Origin: Liquidambar formosana
Lineage: Eukaryota > Streptophyta > Magnoliopsida > Saxifragales > Altingiaceae
NCBI GenBank assembly: GCA_039720395.1
Contig: CM077832.1
Location: 18,447,850 to 18,511,849 of the forward strand
Length of the DNA stretch: 64,000 bases
Direction: 5' to 3'
Shown here in pieces: positions 45,407 to 56,142 of this stretch. A program made the translations under genes and the position numbers. The number at the start of each line of letters is the position of its first letter. Position 1 is the stretch's first letter. A model generated the notes under the pieces. It saw only the letters and a list, made by a program, of their open reading frames with translations. It did no database searches and had not been told where the DNA came from.

Positions 45407-45931
45407 TGTTGTCCCAAATATATAACCCTAGAGGGGGGGTGAATAGGGTTATTGGCCAAATTAAAAATTAATTGCAAACTCAAAATAAGATTATTGCAAG
45501 TAAAGGTAAATACAAGAACAAGCAATAATAAAGAGATTAAGAGTAAGAGAATGCAAACGATGTTAACGAGGTTCGGCCTTCCCGCCTACGTCCTCGCCTC
45601 AAGAGCTCGCTTGAGGATTCACCAATCCACTATCACTCTCCTTCAAGGTGGAGTAGCAAACCTTTACAATTCCAAATGTTCTTCACCAACACTTGTCCAA
45701 TACACACTCTTCAAGTGCTTACAAATGGGGGTTCTCTCAACCCTTGAATACAAGATGATTTGAGCATGTTTTTGTGCTCAAGAAACTCTCTCAAAAAAGT
45801 GGATACACAGAAATTAAAAGCTCACTCAGCTATTGATTGTATCTCAATAAATGCTCACAAGTGAAATTAGGGCTTGTAAATGAATGATCATGTTTGTAAC
45901 TCAATGAATGCTCATAAATGAGTTTAACTCA

Positions 45932-45943
45932 TTTATATATAGC
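45932..45943 (-). promoter_or_regulatory. TATA box in 3' LTR
   Basis: GCTATATATAAA on the minus strand, about 115 bp downstream of the palindrome array. Confidence 0.6.
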
Positions 45944-46056
45944 CCAAGAGGTCCATATGATCGTTCTGTTGTAATAAATGCCAGGAAAGATGGTTTGGTG
46001 GGCATTTAATGCTCGATCAAGACCGTTTAAAAAACTAGCCGTTATGTGATAGGTCG

Positions 46057-46425
46057 AAGGTTTCAGTCATCTGAAACTTCTTTCAGTCGGCTGAAATCAT
46101 TATTTCAGTCGTCTGAAATGAGGCTACTGAAAATACCAGAGAGGGTGTAATTTGGATCTTTTAGTGCATGACTTTCAGTCGTCTCAAACATCCTTTCAGT
46201 CGTCTTAAACCTAGTTCAGTCCACTTAAACATTATTTCAGTCGACTCAAATGAGTCGTCTGAAATTTACAGAGAGATGGTTTTGAGACTCAATGTTTTTA
46301 GTCTACTGAAGGACTTTTCAGTCTGCTGAAACTTGATTCCAGTCATCTGAAATATATTTCAATCGTCTGAAACAATGTTTCAGTCGACTTAAAGGTATTT
46401 TCAGTCGTCTGAAATCTCTTTTTCA
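46057..46425 (-). repeat. Palindromic word array in 3' LTR
   Basis: About 13 copies of TTTCAGTCGNCTGAAA and variants at roughly 15-45-bp spacing, upstream of the TATA box in U3. Confidence 0.9.
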
Positions 46426-46841
46426 CAAACTTGAATAAAATCCTAAGTCAAATGGCTTTGGGATTAACAACCCCTTTTATATGGGTCAATATTTGTGTTC
46501 ATCAAAAACTTAAATGCATGAACCTATGCCCTTGATCACATATGAACATAAATTGAGATCAACTCGTACAAATTTGATCCTAACACTCTCAATAGAAGCT
46601 CATCTCTTCGCTTTGAAATCCGTTTAAGTGTTGGTCAGTATTGACTTGTGTCCTTTGTTGCTCTTTGGCTTTTGACTTGGTATGTATGACCTTGGTTGCT
46701 TGAAAACCTTAATTTCCTATCTCATATTGAATTAAGATGCTCATTAGGCCATCTAGTGCATTGTTATCATCAAAACATGGGATTGAAACCTTTTAGGCCA
46801 ACAATCATCAAAACATGGGATTGAAACCTTTTAGGCCAACA

Positions 46842-46856
46842 ATCTCTCCCTTTTTT
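46842..46856 (-). promoter_or_regulatory. Polypurine tract
   Basis: AAAAAAGGGAGAGAT on the minus strand, directly abutting the 3' LTR start. Confidence 0.9.
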
Positions 46857-47360
46857 ATGATGACAATTCACAGATGTATGATTTTGGGGAAATAAAACTT
46901 TATCGGAGCTAATTTGCTCCCCCTATCAACATGTATGGATACAATAATCAATATTACACAACAGGATTTCATATATGTGAATTTTCAAGCAACAGAAAAG
47001 TCAATAAAGGATCATTTCATAATTGATAATAATTTCAAGTACAATTGATTGATAATTATACAGATATGCTAAAATGTGTCACAAGACTATCAAATATATC
47101 CAAACTATCCAAAAAGACTATCAAATGTATCAAATTCATCCCATACATCTCAAAAATTCATACATCTCAAAAAAAATCTCCCCCTATGGCATCATAAAAA
47201 AAAAAAAAAATCACAAAGGAAAAGTGGGTAAAGAGTCCCGAAGCTACTGCACAACGCGGTCCTGGGTCTTCTTGATGTCATCGATATCAGTACTCATGAT
47301 ATCTAGACGATCATGGAGACCCTCAAGCTTCTCAGTGAAGTACTTACGCATATCAGTCAT

Positions 47361-48781
47361 CTACTGAAAGAGGGAGGAGAAGAGGTCTCTGATGGAAGCA
47401 GAAGGAGGAGGGGGAACAGGGGTAATGGAAGTGGATGGTGTGGGTGGTGTGGTGGAGGGAGCAAAAGGAGGGAGAGTGGAGGTAGATGGGGTGGTGGAGG
47501 GTGGTGGGGGAATGGTGGAATCAGGAGGGAGGGTGGTATCTACATCCACCTCAGCATCTTCAGTCTCTTCTTCCAAGGGCTCCTTTACAGCAGTGCCCTG
47601 TTTAACCCAAATGCCGTCATGGACTTCGTACTTCATCAGACTAAGCATGGTCTTATTGATGCAGTCCCTAAAGCTGTGCTTGAATTCATCATGCTCTGTC
47701 AATGGCACCCAAAAATGCTGAAAGATCGCTGTGAGAGCGGCTCCATAGGGCAAGATGCTTTTTCCTTCACCTTTCTTGTTCTTAGCTTCATTTTTGGTCT
47801 TGTCCACACAAGACTTCATATGATACATCATTAAATGGTCCAGATTAATGTGCTTTCCTGTCAAAATGCACCAAAGCAGGCAAATATCCATATAGGACAA
47901 ATGATCTTTGCCACCTTCCCTAGGCACAAGGTCATAAAAGATTATTTTGTACAAAAGGTTATTTTCAAGAGATAGATCTTTGATGGGTGGTTTAAAAGGC
48001 TTAGAAATATTAGTGCGGCCAAGGATAAGATTGAGGGCTGTGATGTGGTGGAAACCATCAACTCGAGGCCAAGCATGGGTGTCGAAGATGGTGACACCAC
48101 CTGGAGGAACTTTGAAAATGGCATTTAAAATTGCATCAGTGAGTATAATGTGTTTGCCATTAACAAAGGAGATAATTTTTCCAAGGTTGGGCATGGTGAA
48201 ATTTGTGTCAAAAGTGCGAACTAAGGTAGAATAGCAAGGGAGAGAGAGAGAGAGGCAAAATCCAATAAACCAATTGCCTTGAGTAGAGGTGAAATTTGAA
48301 AGTGATATGCATCAAGGAAAGGTTGTTCAACGATTTTTGGATAAACAACCTTTTTATTTTTGAATTTCGTATCAAAAAGATTTTTGGACTTAGGAGATTT
48401 GAAATTAAGAGAATCAAAACCTTGTGGAGGAGCATCATGGCGGGCTTTGGTGCGTTCCTTATGGAGAAGATCATCCTCATCCGGTTCATTACTAGAATTG
48501 TAAGCGGGATCTCTAGGAGGAGCTCGTGGCTATGGAAGAGGTGGAGGAGGAGCGACATGTTGTGGTGGCTCTTGAGGAGGAGGAGTAGGTTCTCAGTCCT
48601 CGGCGGTTTGAGTAGCAAGTCTCTCGGAGCGAGGCCGGCTTCTAGAGGTGCGAGCCGCGGTGGTTTTCTTCACCTTAGTGGGTTTGGAGGACTCGCCTTC
48701 CTCGGAGTTCTTTCGTTTCTTCACTTTTTCCAGCGGTGGAGGATCGGCAATGGGGTCTTTGTTACGCAATTCAAAGTTCAT
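47361..48781 (-). pseudogene. Extra ORF downstream of RNase H (plant transposon protein domain), decayed
   Basis: This minus-strand ORF is the position-equivalent of the envelope-like ORF of SIRE elements. The proposed start is at 48781, and the N-terminus is Lys/Arg/Ser-rich. Two in-frame stops occur (TGA 48593-48595, TAG 48530-48532), with a frameshift at the (CT)n tract near 48241-48252. Downstream the frame is open for 277 codons (48194-47361), with YMDICLLWCILTGKHINLDH and ILPYGAALTAIFQHFWV, motifs of the domain annotated in plants as putative plant transposon protein (PF20167). A Pro/Thr/Ser-rich tail follows. I see no obvious signal peptide or membrane anchor, so an envelope function is not shown. 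Confidence 0.75.
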
Positions 48782-48913
48782 GGCCTTTAATCTTGCCTAT
48801 GGAAGAGGTTTGAAAGAGAGTGGAGAAGGTTTGGAGAAGTTTCGGAGGAAAAGAGATGGAGAGGAAAGAGAAAAAGTGCACGAAAAGTGAGTTTTAAAAA
48901 GTTAGGGCTCGAA

Positions 48914-48929
48914 ACTCATATATATAGCC
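48914..48929 (-). promoter_or_regulatory. Internal TATA box before the extra ORF
   Basis: GGCTATATATATGAGT on the minus strand, 133-148 bp upstream of the ATG at 48781. The same GGCTATATATATGAGT core occurs as the TATA of the LTRs. Confidence 0.6.
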
Positions 48930-48934
48930 TCGAT

Positions 48935-49295
48935 AGTTTCAGTCAGCTGAAACTTGTTTCAGTCGTCTGAAACTGATATTTCAGACGCCTGAGAGAAGTT
49001 TCAGTCGTCTGAAACACTCAACCGAAAAAGACAGAGAATAAGAAAAATGAACATTCCAACCCTAGATTTCAGTCGTATGAATTTGTATTTCAGTCGTCTG
49101 AAAACATACTTTTGAAAACATACTTTTGGACGCCTGAGTTAATTTTCAGTCTTCTGAAACACTCGACTGAAAAATACAGAGGGCTTGTAAAATGTGATCC
49201 ACAGGCTTTGAGTTTCAGTCGTCTGAATTGTAAATTCAGTCGTCTGAAACTGTTTTTTAGTCGGTTGAAAATTATTTCAGTCGACTGAAAAACTC
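48935..49295 (-). repeat. Internal palindromic word array
   Basis: About 11 TTTCAGTCGTCTGAAA-type words, upstream (minus strand) of the internal TATA. Composition and spacing are like the arrays in the LTRs. Confidence 0.9.
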
Positions 49296-49349
49296 AAAGA
49301 GAAAGAATATAGCACAAATTAAAATAGATTTCTCAAATTATGCAAGTAA

Positions 49350-50219
49350 TCATGTATCATCACTTAAGCATATACCCAATTCACGTTTTATTGAGTTAAA
49401 CCTATCTTCTTGAAGAAGTTTTGTGAAGATATCCGCTAATTGGTGTTCGGTACCAAGAAACTCAATCTCAACATCTCCTCTTTGAACATGGTCTCTTATA
49501 AAATGATGTCTAATTTCAATGTGTTTGGTGCGTGAATGCTGTATGGGGTTCTTAGTTAGATTAATTGTACTTGTATTATCACATTTTATGGGAATATGAT
49601 CATAATGAAGTCCAAAGTTCTCAAGTTGTTGTTTCATGTATAACACTTGTGCACAACAACTTCCGGCCGCTAAGTATTCGGTCTCAGCTGTAGAAAGAGC
49701 AACCGAAGTTTGTTTTTGGCTAAACCAAGAAACTAGGGAATGTCCAAGAAAGTAACAAGTCCTATTTGTGCTTTTGCAACCATCTTTGCATCCGGCAAAG
49801 TCCGCATCGAAATAACTGAGCATGTCGAATGATGTGAATTTAGGATACCATATGCCAAGATTGATAGTACCACTTAGGTATTTAAATATGCGTTTGACAG
49901 CAAGCATGTGAGATTCTTTAGGACATGATTGATGTCTAGCACACAAGCATATGCTATACATAATATCTGGTCTACTTGCGGTGAGATAGAGTAAACTACC
50001 AATCATACCTTGGTATTTCTTTTGATCCACACATTTACCTTTCTCATCCTTTTCAAGTTTGATGGAGGTACTCATAAGAGTGGCGAAATTCTTTCCAGCT
50101 TCCAATCCATACTTCTTGATTAAATCTTTGACATATTTGGATTGATTCAAGAAGGTTCCTTCCTTTGTTTTCTTGATTTGTAGTTCAAGGAAGAAATTAA
50201 GTTCGCCCATCATGCTCAT
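49350..50219 (-). pseudogene. Copia RT C-terminus and RNase H domain
   Basis: The longest intact frame of the element, 289 codons. The RT thumb and connection region (GELNFFLELQIKKTKEGTFL, YQGMIGSLLYLTASRPDIMY) precede RNase H motifs DADFAGCKDGCKST, LSTAETEYLAAGSCCAQ, CDNTSTINLTKNPIQHSRTKH and IEIRHHFIRD. The conserved D, E, D and later acidic positions look present. It ends with a normal stop at 49350. It is separated from upstream RT by a frameshift, so it is not expressed as part of a polyprotein. Confidence 0.9.
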
Positions 50220-50832
50220 TTCAAATTCTTCTTGTATGACTTTAGCAAAATCTTACACAAACTTTCATTAATAGAACCAAAGATAATATCATCAACATAT
50301 ATTTGAATCATAAGCATGTCCTTATTAATAGTTTTGATAAAAAGTGTGGTGTCAAGTTTTCTTCTTTTAAAACCATTTTTTATTAGAAAACCGCTGAAGT
50401 CTTTCATACCAAACTCTAGGAGCTTGTTTCAAACCATATAAAGTTTTTGATAATTTGAACACGTGGTTTGGAAATTCATAACTTTCAAAACCGGGAGGAT
50501 TGTTCAACATAAACTTCTTCCTCAATAAAATCATTTAAGAAAGCACTCTTGACATCCATTTGGAATAATTTGAAATCTTTATGGCATGCAAATGCAAGTA
50601 ACATCCTAATGGCTTCAAGCCTAGCAACCGGTGCATAAGTCTCATCATAATCAATGCCTTCTTGTTGATTGAAACCTTGGCCAACTAATTGTGCCTTGTT
50701 TCTAACAATTGTACCCGATTCATCTTTCTTGTTTCTATAGACCCATTTGGTGCCTATTACACCATGGTCATGTGGTCTAGGAACCAAGGTCCAAACCTTA
50801 TTATTTTCAAAGTGGTTAAGTTCTTCTTGCAT
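50216..50832 (-). pseudogene. Copia reverse transcriptase (N-terminal and catalytic part)
   Basis: WTLVPRPHDHGVIGTKWVYR, GFNQQEGIDYDETYAPVARL and FQMDVKSAFLNDFIEEEVYV define the RT fingers and palm. After a frameshift near 50500 the frame shows LSKTLYGLKQAPRVWYERLQ, then, in a third frame, QIYVDDIIFGS with the catalytic YVDD. The active-site residues survive but at least two frameshifts separate the blocks. Confidence 0.9.
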
Positions 50833-50867
50833 AACTAGTATCCAAGATTCATCACTTTAAACCTCAT

Positions 50868-51290
50868 TTATATTCTTAGGTTCAATTTGAGATAAAATGC
50901 AAGATGATCACAAATATTTCTCATAGAAGAACAAGTTCTTACCCCACGTGAGGGTTCACCTAGGATTTGATCCTTAGGATGATTCCTCACAAATTTCCAA
51001 GTCTTGCTGACATCCGGATGACGTGGAGTGTCTTTAATTTCTACTTCTTCTTCCGGTTTCTTGATTTCAATGGCTTCATCTTCTTCCTTTTCTTTGCCTT
51101 TGTCTTGTGGATCTTGCTTATCATTAAGATTCAAGTTCTCAACTTGTTCTTGCAAGCTTGGACCTATATCATCATCATCATCCACATTTTTCTTGGGAGC
51201 AAGAGGATTAGTTTCATCAAATACAACATGTATAGATTCTTGAACGGCTAAAGTTCTTTTGTTAAACACTCTATATGCTTTGTCCTTCAT
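50868..51290 (-). pseudogene. Copia integrase C-terminal/linker region
   Basis: An open frame begins KDKAYRVFNKRTLAVQESIH, the typical post-integrase motif, and is followed by a highly acidic linker (KEKEEDEAIEIKKPEEEVEI) before RT. Upstream (51291-51365) a stop interrupts the connection to the integrase core. Confidence 0.8.
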
Positions 51291-51365
51291 GGAATATCCA
51301 AGAAATATACCTTCATCGGATTTAGAATTAAATTTAGAAAGTTTATCTCTATTATTTAATATAAA

Positions 51366-52043
51366 TCATTTACAACTAAAAACTTTAAAGTAACTTATGT
51401 TAGGTTTCTTATCATTCCATAGTTCATAAGGAGTCTTACAAAGTTTAGATCTTAATAGCACTCGGTTCATAACATAGCATGCGGTATTAACGGCCTCGAC
51501 CCAAAAAATATTGAGGTAAAAAATGTTCATTAAGCATGGTTCTAGACATTTCTTCAAGTGTTCTATTCTTTCTTTTAAGCACACCATTTTGTTGAGGAGT
51601 TCTAAGAGCGGAGAAATTGTGATTAAAGCCATTCTCATCACAATATTGTTCAATATCCTTATTGACAAATTCGCTCCCCCTATCACTCCTAACATATGTA
51701 ATGGTATAGCCTTTCTTATTTTGGACTCTTCTACAATATGCAACAAATATAGCATGAGTCTCATCTTTATGTGCAAAGAAGAACACCCATGTATATCTAG
51801 AGTAGTCATCAACAATCACAAATGCATAATGCTTCCCTCCAAGGCTTGCAATAGCAATAGGTCCAAATAAGTCCATATGAATAAGTTGCAAGGTCTAGTA
51901 GTTGAAATATGAGATTTTGTTTTAAAAGAAGACTTGGATTGTTTTCCAAATTGGCATGCACTACAAACTCCATCTTTTGAAAATTTTGCTTTTAGTAAAC
52001 CTCTTACAAGTTCATGCCTAGAAAGTTTTGAAATCAAATCCAT
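51366..52043 (-). pseudogene. Copia GAG-pre-integrase and integrase core
   Basis: HELVRGLLKAKFSKDGVCSA and CQFGKQSKSSFKTKSHIS form the GAG-pre-integrase zinc region (51900-52043). The core has IHMDLFGPIAIASLGGKHYA with the first Asp and VRSDRGSEFVNKDIEQYCDE with the second. The third acidic position reads GVLKRKNRTL instead of GVVERKN, so the catalytic Glu is Lys (codon at 51574-51576). Frameshifts occur near 51890 and 51520. Confidence 0.9.
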
Positions 52044-52136
52044 GCTAGCATGTCCAAGTCTTCTATGTCATAATCAATGATTTTCATTTAAAGCTGGAGA
52101 AGCAATGTACATTTTGTAATGTGATTTCTTCGAACT

Positions 52137-52482
52137 CTATAGCATAGATGTTACCAATCCCATAAGCAACAAATAGGGTTTATCATCATTCTCAATTATG
52201 CATTTATTGGATTTAAAAGTAACTTTATATCCTTTATCACATAATTGACTAATGCTGAGGAGATTATGCTTTAAACCATCAACTAATAAGACATTTTCAA
52301 CAGGAAAGTGAAGAATTCTTACCAACCTTGTCAATGCCAATTATCTTACCCTTGGCATTGTTTCCAAATGTCACAAATCCTCCATCCTTAGGCTTCAAAG
52401 AGACGAACTTTAATCTATCACCCGTCATGTGCCTTGAGCAACCACTATCAAGAAACCATTTCTCATTACTTGATGACTTCAA
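52137..52482 (-). pseudogene. Copia aspartic protease
   Basis: KWFLDSGCSRHMTGDRLKF contains the catalytic D-S-G. VTFGNNAKGKIIGIDKVGK follows, then, after a frameshift near 52320, VENVLLVDGLKHNLLSISQL and CDKGYKVTF. The motif order is that of Copia proteases. Confidence 0.9.
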
Positions 52483-52599
52483 GCATACCTACACAACAAG
52501 TTCAAGTAACTTTCTTTGGTACCCGTACTTTCTTGGTTCCATAGGGATTAGCCATAGGAGGTGAGGTTCCCTTAACTACCCACACTTTCTTAGTGAAAC

Positions 52600-54237
52600 C
52601 TTTAAGTCTTCTTCTCATGTTACAAGTATGAATGTTATGCCCTTCCTTATTACAATAAGTGCATAAGATTTTAGGTGTGCTAGAGACCTTAGTCTTAGGA
52701 AAGAAATTAATGTAGGATTTTTATTTAACATGTTCTTGATAACCAATTCCAGCCTTATCAAAGCACCATCTTTGACTAGTTAATATCTTATCTAAGTTAT
52801 CCCTTCCATTGATAAACTTGGCCAAGGTATTAGTCAAGTCTTCAATCTTTTCTTTCAATAAAACATTTTCACTTTTAAGACTAGATTGAGAGATGGTAGG
52901 AGGTGAGTCTATCTTGCTTTTTAATTCTAAGTTTTCATTTTTTTTAAAGCATTTAGTTCTTCTTGGAGAGATGTGATATTCTTTTTCAAATCATTGTTTT
53001 TGTGAGAAAATCTTTTTAATTCAAGAAAAGTGTGTCTTTAAGTGCATCTTGCAATTCTTCATAAGTAGGAGGTTCTTCTATAGGATAATCAATAGAATTA
53101 GATTCGATTACCTCATCTTCTTTTGCCATGAGACAAAAGTTTGCAACCTCTTGATCGCAAGAAATCTCCTCATCTTTTTCATCACTATTTGCTTCATCAT
53201 CCCAAGTGACGGTGAAAGCCTTCTTCTTGAATTTTCTATTGTTATTGAAGTTGTTGTTGTTGTGACTTGTCTTGTTGTAGTTGTTGTTGAGTTAAGGACA
53301 AGTTATCTTGATATGTCCGGGCTTCTTGCATTCAAAACACACTTGTGGTTCTCTATTGGAGGTTTCTCCTCTATTTGAAATCCTTTTAGAGGAGTCACCC
53401 TTGTTGAATCTCTTTCCTTGATTTCTTCTAGAAAAGAACTTTTTGAGCTTGTGAGATATGAAAGCAATGTCTTCATCTTCTTCATTCTCACACTCTTCAC
53501 TTGGTGGTTCTTCTTCATCTTGTGAGGCTTTGAGAGCCATGCTTTTAGATGTCTTCCCTTCATCAATTTCATAAGCTTTGAATGCGAGTTCTTGTGTGAC
53601 TAGGATGCCGTCAAGATCACTCAAGGTCATTGATGATAGCTCCTTTGATTGAAGTAGAGTAATAGTGAGGACATCCCATTGCTTAGGCAAGCTCCTAAGA
53701 ATTTTTCTCAGCAATTCGGAAGTTAGTGTGAGTCTTTCCAAGAGAACTCAAAGGATTAATAATAGCATTAAATCTAGCAAACATGTTTCTAATAGATTCA
53801 TCCTTTTTTATTTTGAACATTTCATATTTACAAACAAGCATGTTAATCTTTGCTTCTTTTACTTGAGATGTTCCTTCATAGGTGATCTCTAATGTATTCC
53901 ATATCTCTTTGGCACTAATGCACCTAGAGATTTTGCTAAACTCATAATTAGTTAGAACACAATATAGTAAGCTAATGGCTTTAGAATTAAGTTCAAGGGA
54001 CTTGTGATCAGAAGTAGTGTATTCTTGTGGTACTTTAGGAAGTGTAACTCCATCTACCACTTTAGTAGAGATCAAAGGTCCCTTAGAAGTGATATTCCAT
54101 AGCTCATAGCTAGTGGATTGAATAAAAATTTGCATTCTAATTTTCCAGAAATTATATAGAGATGCATCTCCATTAAAAAGTGGTGGTTTATTGAACAATT
54201 GTCCTTCGGTGAATCCGTTACCACTATAGTTGGCCAT
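52600..54237 (-). pseudogene. Copia gag polyprotein remnant
   Basis: The ATG at 54237 opens MANYSGNGFTEGQLFNKPPL, followed by gag core motifs SYELWNITSKGP and AKEIWNTLEITYEGTSQVKE. A frameshift near 53700-53740 leads to LPKQWDVLTITLLQSKELSS and a zinc knuckle CFECKKPGHIKITC (53295-53340). Beyond more frameshifts lie an acidic linker, a Leu/Lys coiled-coil-like region (52800-53060) and a second knuckle-like CTYCNKEGHNIHTC (about 52625-52670), as in SIRE-type gags. Confidence 0.85.
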
Positions 54238-54279
54238 GTCGTTCCTCGTAAGACAAATATGTCAAACGCAAGAGGTTGG

Positions 54280-54291
54280 GCTCTGATACCA
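54280..54291 (-). promoter_or_regulatory. Primer-binding site (tRNA-iMet)
   Basis: An exact TGGTATCAGAGC on the minus strand, 2 bp inside the 5' LTR. Confidence 0.95.
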
Positions 54292-54818
54292 ATTGTTGTC
54301 CCAAATATATAACCCTAGAGGGGGGTGAATAAGGTCATTGGCCAAATTAAAAATTAATTGCAAACTCAAAATAAGATTATTGCAAGTAAAGGTAAATACA
54401 AGAACAAGCAATAATAAAGAGATTAAGAATAAGAGAATGCAAACGATGTTAACGAGGTTCGGCCTTCCCGCCTACGTCCTCGCCTCAAGAGCTCGCTTAA
54501 GGATTCACCAATCCACTATCACTCTCCTTCAAGGCGGAGCAGCAAACCTTTACAACTCCAAGTGTTCTTCACCAACACTTATCCAAGACACACTCTTTCA
54601 AGTGCTTACAAATGGGGGTTCTCTCAACCCTTGAATACAAGATGATTTGAGTATGTTTTTGTGCTCAAGAAACTCTCTCAAAAGAGTGGATACACAGAAA
54701 TTAAAAGCTGACTCAGCTATTGATTGTATCTCAATAAATGCTCACAAATGAAATTAGGGCTTGTAAATGAATGATCTTGTTTGCAGCTCAATGAATGCTC
54801 ATAAATGAGTTTAACTCA

Positions 54819-54829
54819 TATATATATAG
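54819..54829 (-). promoter_or_regulatory. TATA box in 5' LTR
   Basis: CTATATATATA on the minus strand, downstream of the palindrome array. Confidence 0.7.
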
Positions 54830-54944
54830 CCCAAAAGATCCATATGACCGTTCTGTGGCAATAAATGCCGGAAAAGATGGTTTAGTGGGCATTTAGTGCT
54901 CAAAAGACCGTTTAAAAAACTAGCCGTTATATGACAGCTCGAAG

Positions 54945-55310
54945 GTTTCAGTCGTTTAAAACTTCTTTCAGTTGGCTAAAATCATTATTTCAGTCGTCTG
55001 AAATGAGGCTATTGAAAATACCAAAGAGGGTGTAATTTGGATCTTTTAGTGCATGACTTTCAGTCGTCTCAAAGTTTCTTTTAGTCGTCTCAAATATCCT
55101 TTCAGTCGTCTTAAACCTAGTTTAGTCGACTCAAACATTATTTCAGTCGACTCAAATGAGTCGTCTGAAATTTACAAAGAGATGGTTTTGAGACTCAGTG
55201 TTTTTCAGTCTACTGAAGGACTTTTCAGTCTAGTGAAACTTGATTTCAGTCGTCTGAAACAATGTTTCAGTCGACTTAAAGGTATTTTCAGTCGTCTGAA
55301 ATCTCTTTTT
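54945..55310 (-). repeat. Palindromic word array in 5' LTR
   Basis: About 13 TTTCAGTCGTCTGAAA-type words in U3, upstream of the TATA box. Confidence 0.9.
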
Positions 55311-55689
55311 CACAGACTTAAAAAAATCCTAACTCAAATGGCTTTGGGATTAAAAACCCCTTTTATATGGGTCAATATTTGTGTTCATCAAAAACTTAAA
55401 TGCATGAACCTATGCCCTTGATCACATATGAACATAAATTGAGATCAACTCTTACAAATTTGATCCTAACACTCTCAATAGAAGCTAATCTCTTCGCTTT
55501 GAAATCCGTTTGAGTGTTGGTCAGTATTGACTTGTGTCTTTTGCTGCTCTTTGACTTTTGACTTGGCATGTATGACCTTGGTTGCTTGAAAACCTTAATT
55601 TCTTGTCTTTTATTGAATTAAGATGCTCATTAGGCCATCTAGTACATTGTTATCATCAAAACATGGGATTGAAACCTTTTAGGCCAACA

Positions 55690-55694
55690 CAGAG
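55690..55694. repeat. TSD cagag (right) of 10-kb Copia
   Basis: Identical to 45402-45406. Confidence 0.95.
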
Positions 55695-56020
55695 CCAAGG
55701 GGGCCTTTGGGGGCACATGCCCCCACTGGCTCAACCATGTTTTTTTTTTTTTTTTTTTTTTAAGAGATATTAACATTTGATGACCATTTCTTAACACAAT
55801 GCCAAAAAGAGGAAGATAGTAGTCATTTTAAAGCATATTTATAGTTAATTTGTAATAAGTTAACCACAATATCTTTTTTTTGGTATTAAATTGGAAAATG
55901 ATTACCAAAAAGTAATATTTAAAAAAAAAATGCTTTCCAAAGCTTTTAATTCCCAATTCTCATTTCACAGAATCATAGCACAGTACCCCCATTGGAGATA
56001 ACTCCTGGCTCCACCCCTGC
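55695..56020. mobile_element. hAT-like MITE A (main part, right of Copia)
   Basis: It starts ccaagggggcctttgggggc and ends ctggctccacccctgc. With the 12 bp left of the Copia element it makes a copy of MITE B in inverted orientation. T- and A-runs lie inside (55740-55762, 55920-55930). Confidence 0.8.
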
Positions 56021-56142
56021 AGTAGCAAGTTGCAGCAACTGATGTGACACTAGTTTTTTAATATATTTCTTCATGTGCTCACGCTGTTTTTTCTTTTTTT
56101 CCTCCTTTTCCTTTTCTGGGGAATTTTGGCCATAGCCCTTCG

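Larger units (their letters stand above)
45407..46841 (-). repeat. 3' LTR of Copia element
   Basis: 1,435 bp, TGTTGTCCC...GGCCAACA. It carries a 38-bp tandem duplication at its internal end (46804-46841 repeats 46766-46803), absent from the other LTR. It contains about 13 TTTCAGTCGTCTGAAA-type words at 46057-46425. Confidence 0.95.
45407..55689 (-). mobile_element. Full-length Copia retrotransposon with extra 3' ORF (SIRE-like)
   Basis: A 10,283-bp element on the minus strand. The 5' LTR is 54294-55689, PBS 54280-54291, then gag, protease, integrase, RT and RNase H (the Ty1/Copia order), an additional ORF, PPT 46842-46856 and the 3' LTR 45407-46841. A perfect 5-bp TSD cagag flanks it. The size, long LTRs, a second zinc-knuckle-like motif in gag and an ORF after RNase H fit the SIRE/Maximus lineage. 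All reading frames are broken and the LTRs differ at many sites, so the insertion is old and not autonomous. Confidence 0.95.
54294..55689 (-). repeat. 5' LTR of Copia element
   Basis: 1,396 bp, with the same ends as the 3' LTR but lacking the 38-bp terminal duplication and differing by small indels in the palindrome array. By eye there are about ten differences in the first 300 bp. Confidence 0.95.

Noticed and set aside
45407..46841. CRISPR-like array (regularly spaced repeats)
   Set aside because: Repeats are degenerate palindromes with irregular spacing inside a plant LTR, and there are no cas genes in this eukaryotic DNA.
47313..47834. Gly/Trp-rich plus-strand frames
   Set aside because: They are antisense to the Pro/Thr/Ser-rich tail of the extra Copia ORF on the minus strand.
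55053..55421. Open frame with repeated FSRLK peptides
   Set aside because: It is a translation of the TTTCAGTCGTCTGAAA word array in the Copia LTR on the non-coding strand, with no start context or homology.
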